From contig VXAZ01002274.1 of NCBI GenBank assembly GCA_013399875.1, positions 133,527 through 197,526 of the forward strand: 64,000 nt of DNA, written 5' to 3'. This DNA comes from Gymnorhina tibicen (taxonomy: Eukaryota; Chordata; Aves; Passeriformes; Artamidae). Shown here one piece after another: positions 60,410 through 64,000 of this stretch (the stretch's first letter is position 1; each line of letters begins with the position of its first letter). A model generated the notes under the pieces. It did not search any database. It saw only the letters and a program-made list of their open reading frames with translations, and was not told where the DNA came from. The position numbers and the translations under genes were made by a program.

Positions 60410-60605
60410 GAGCCTAAGGTCTTGTAATTAAGATACTGTGGCTTAACAAGTTACCAAGCATCAGCTAAGCTGAGGTAATTGTCTGGATGCAAACCTTATA
60501 GTAAATGCTTAGCCTAAATGCTGAGTCAATTTATCCCTGGGCAAATGAAGAATAATGTAATTTAACACTTCAGACTAAGCTGAAATGAATCACTGTGTGT
60601 TTGCC
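60410..60605. promoter_or_regulatory. AT-rich conserved-element-like block (candidate enhancer)
   Basis: GTAATTAAGATACTG, GAGGTAATTGTC, AATGTAATTTAACAC and a repeated AAATGCT/ATGCTGAGTCA pattern lie in about 190 bp. ATGCTGAGTCA contains a MAF/AP-1-like core (TGCTGAGTCA). Several homeodomain TAATT cores are present. Frames are absent across it. Confidence 0.35.
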
Positions 60606-63600
60606 ACAGGCAAAGAGAAGAGATGTAGGGAGTTGCCCCATCTGAGGAGAGGCATGGTAACTCACAATTCCGGCCACTTGAGAAGTTCAGGCTTTTTCAC
60701 ATTGATGGGAATGGAAAACAACTGGTACTTAGCAGTTCTGCCACATTCTTCCACAGGTGTTTAACCACTTACTGGTCTAAGCAGGGAGTCCAAATGCAGC
60801 ACATTCAGTAGTGACTGAAATGGCCATTTGATGACATACAATAAGGCTGACGGCTCTCAGCCCATTTCTGAAGAATATGTGTCCATCACAGAAACTGTTC
60901 ATGTGAAAAGCAGATCTTTGAAAAAGTAAAAAGGAAAGATCCGTCCATCTGTATGAAGTTAATGAGATGCCCAGGAAAAAAAGACAATCGGGGAAAGGTG
61001 TGGTAGAAATCTGTATGTATATCTTTGAAAGGATAAATAGGGAATGATTTCCCACTGTCTCTTCCCATTCAAGAACTGGGGTATATCAAAAGAAGCTAAG
61101 TGGCAGGACAAAGAAAGGAAGAAAGGATGCTTTTTCATGCATTTTGCAATTCTGCTGTGGAACTTCATGATGCAGTTTTCTGTGGTTGCGGAAAGTTTAT
61201 TTATGTTCAAAAATATTTAGACAAATTCACAAGAGTAAAACACACCAAAGGGTTTAACCAAAAAAAACCAAAAACATTTTGGCTCAGGAGGTTAGTTAGC
61301 CACAAATTTTTGGTCTTGAAGTACCTGAAAGAGTCAGACAAAACCTGGATCCATGGGCAAGTGACCACACATATCCATTGATGGGGGCACAGTGCATGTG
61401 AAGCGTGGGTATATCATGAAGGATGAATGGAGAAACTCTTGCAACCTTTAAAGCTTTTGGAAGACATCAGCTTGTGTATAAAATGTCAGCCTCAGCAGAG
61501 AACAAGGGCCAAGACTGGGCCACAGGGGTGAACTCATCTGTTGCTTTAAACCAGAGGCATTTTAAGGAAGTGATTTCTTCAAAGCAAGGGTAAAACATTC
61601 TGATGTGGTGCGTGGAGGGGGGTTAATCTACTGGGAATTTGGCATGTTCAAGTGTGTACAATAATCTTTCAGGCCTCTAGGGTTTGGATTTGATGGGGGT
61701 AAGAGGCAGCTGTGTGCAGATTCATGAGGAATGAGGTCAGGAACTGAGGCAATTCTTGCCAGATACCTTTGCCTGGTGATTGTATTACAGCCATGTAAGC
61801 AACCAGAGGAACTTAAGACATTTATCTGAAATCATTAGGTTTGATCTATAGACCATAATGACTGCACATAAGATACTGAAAGTAGCAGGACACTTATTAA
61901 ATATTCATTTACTGTTCAGAAAAGGAAGAGAAGTTGTCCAGTGTGGTTCAGTAACAGACATAGAGAATCCTTTAAATTACTATTTTCTTAAAGAGAAGGA
62001 ACTGATTTGAAGCCCATGGAAGTCAAGGACATACTGAGTTATGGGAATGTGCCACGTTTTTTTAAGTCTATGGGATGACAGCTGGAGAACAGAGCATGAC
62101 ATTCAAGCATCTTTTACAATGGTTAAAAGGTTAAAAGTGAGTTTAGCTGAACCTTGAAGATTTTAAAACTCTATCTCAACTGTCTATGATGAGATGGAGA
62201 CCTTGCAATTTGCAGAGGTCTTTCCCAGTTGCAGGAGCAGACTGAAATAAATTTGATTTCCTTCCACAAAGACAGGCATAGAATTTTCTGCTTATGAAGG
62301 GATATTCAATGGATCAAAGGGGTAGTACTCAAGATGGGGGAATAAATGGAAAAATAGCAGTTCTGCATTGTCCAATACGAGTTTGAGGGGGTGGAAAACG
62401 GACCAGACAAAATGGGAGACAGGGTTCCAGGCTGCACTGAAAAATGGGTGTATAAAGGAGGACATAGCCTTACAAAGTGTTCAAAATAATAATTTCCAAT
62501 TCAGCATCAGTGAACTATTAGCTGAAGTACAGGACCCTCACACTTCAAAAAAGGGACAAAGCAACTGGTGAGATCCAGAGGAAAAATAAGAGGCTGACTG
62601 AGGATCTAAAGGAAAGACTGAAAACTTTAGTGTCCAGCACACTCTCTACCTTCACGTTTTAAGAGGAATGGATATAGAGGAAGATGCTGAAGAGCTCTTG
62701 GGTTCTGTGGTGCACAAGAAGAGAGACTGCAGGCTTGAAGAGGCAAGGGAAATCTCAATTTTGCACTGGGAAAATAGCAAAGGGAGTGAAGCTCTGAATT
62801 GCCTGCCTGGTAATTCGGGGTATCTCCACAGCTGAAGGCTTAAAATGACAAATTAGACATCTGTCTGTGAACAGTGATACAGGCTGAACACAGATACAGG
62901 CAAGGCATGAGCACTTCAACAACCTTCCCCTGGGAGCTGCTCACAGTGACCTTCCTTCCCAAAGGCCTTCCTTGTCATGGATACTTCTCTATAGTACCCT
63001 TCGTAGTGGAGCAAGGGGCACTTCTGTTGTCTAAGATGCACTTACACCATTTCTAGTCCAGAAACCATGCAAGTACTATGAGATGCCTCCAAAGATTTAT
63101 GCAGCTTTTGGTCTGATGTCAGGACAAAGAAAAAGAACTGCACAGTGAGAGAAAAGTGCAATTATTTTTCTTTTTGCCAAGTTAACAATTTTAAACTTTG
63201 TAATCAACTTTCTGCCACATCAGAGGCCTTTTCAGAGTATCTGAATAATAAAACACTTTTTGATTTATCTTTGTTTGTGTGACTTCTTTATTTATGTGAT
63301 TTGTTGAAGGCTTCAGAGGTGATATACCAAACCATCCCCAGTTTTAAGTGCCTGGATATTTATAGGTCCCTTTAAATCACCTCCTATCCTTGGGTGCTAT
63401 GTATTCAGCTGCATAACCACTGTCCTGCTTTCTGCGTTCTGCATCTGTAAATCTCTTGGTATCCATGGATCATGTTTTTTACTGTTTCTTACACAAGGAC
63501 AGTGTTATCAACAAGACTGCTAATATGGGTTGTAGATGCTCTGATGGAAACTCCTCAAGACTGGGGAAGTGAAAACACATCTAAGTGTCCTTCTCTAACT

Positions 63601-64000
63601 CTGGGGGCTTATATTAGAATCAGAATCACTGCAGACATTCTGTGCATATATTTAAGAGCAAAAGAGGGTGCTTCCTAAGGAATACAGATCTATATTTAAG
63701 ACCAAATTTTAAATGTTAATATCACTCCACAGTCCAGGTAGGGATCCCCTCTGGGTAATATTCGTGACATGGCTACCTCTGTTTTGAAGAATCTCAGAGA
63801 TGACATGCTGAATCCAGGTTCATGAAATGCTATATGGAAGTTAGACTTCTGTTTGTTTCTTGTTCCCATAACATCACCTGGGAAGATCAGCTGTGTCAGT
63901 ACTTTCTCTCACGTGAAGATCTTTCCCTTTAGAGTTTATATTTCTCTGGCTCCTTTGAGGACAGTACAAAAAGACTTCCCAGAGACCCAACAGTATTTTC
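60606..64000. other. Non-coding, nothing recognised
   Basis: Unique-looking sequence to the end of the window. Short frames (up to 93 codons at 61100-61381) run through simple A-rich sequence (61257-61276). No gene, RNA or repeat family was recognised. Confidence 0.55.

Overview
This 64 kb window looks like vertebrate, most probably avian, non-coding DNA: either intergenic sequence or the inside of a very large intron. The best evidence is the repeat content. There are several fragments of CR1-type (chicken repeat 1) LINEs, including one well-preserved 3' end at 54815-55005. There are a few very decayed MIR-like tRNA-derived SINE remnants, short microsatellites, and many A-rich tracts punctuated by CC/CCC. 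I saw no Alu, B1 or L1 sequence. Total recognisable repeat content is only a few percent, which fits a bird genome. There is a 3-base assembly gap (N) at 50340-50342.

I find no protein-coding gene or exon that I can defend. Every open frame is short (the longest is about 184 codons, at 18237-18791, and its first codon is TTG, not ATG). The frames overlap others on both strands, show no family motif I recognise, and are about what chance gives in 64 kb of moderately AT-rich DNA. No tRNA, rRNA, known small RNA, CRISPR array, complete transposon or prokaryote-type operon was seen.

Layout. 1-8.4 kb: unique sequence with one MIR-like remnant (2148-2262), a GATA-motif cluster (3444-3467), an old CR1 piece (3940-4066) and simple tracts. 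8.47-8.96 kb: AT-rich sequence with homeodomain-like cores, resembling a conserved non-coding element. 9-26 kb: mostly featureless, with old CR1 pieces at 11.4, 22.6 and 25.5 kb and a perfect 12-bp-stem hairpin at 13026-13053. 26.8-29.1 kb: a small CpG-dense patch followed by two AT-rich enhancer-like blocks. 30-44 kb: TA-rich and GT-rich simple sequence, a CR1 3' tail at 37829-37890, and enhancer-like blocks at 33.5 and 44.4 kb. 44-64 kb: a perfect 20-bp palindrome at 46541-46560, the gap, the best CR1 copy at 54.8 kb, a possible MIR remnant at 55.7 kb and an enhancer-like block at 60.4 kb.

The most plausible function is cis-regulatory: scattered candidate enhancers in a gene-poor domain serving a gene outside the window. 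That is inference from sequence texture only. It needs a multi-species alignment to support or refute it. I found no convincing novel biological system.
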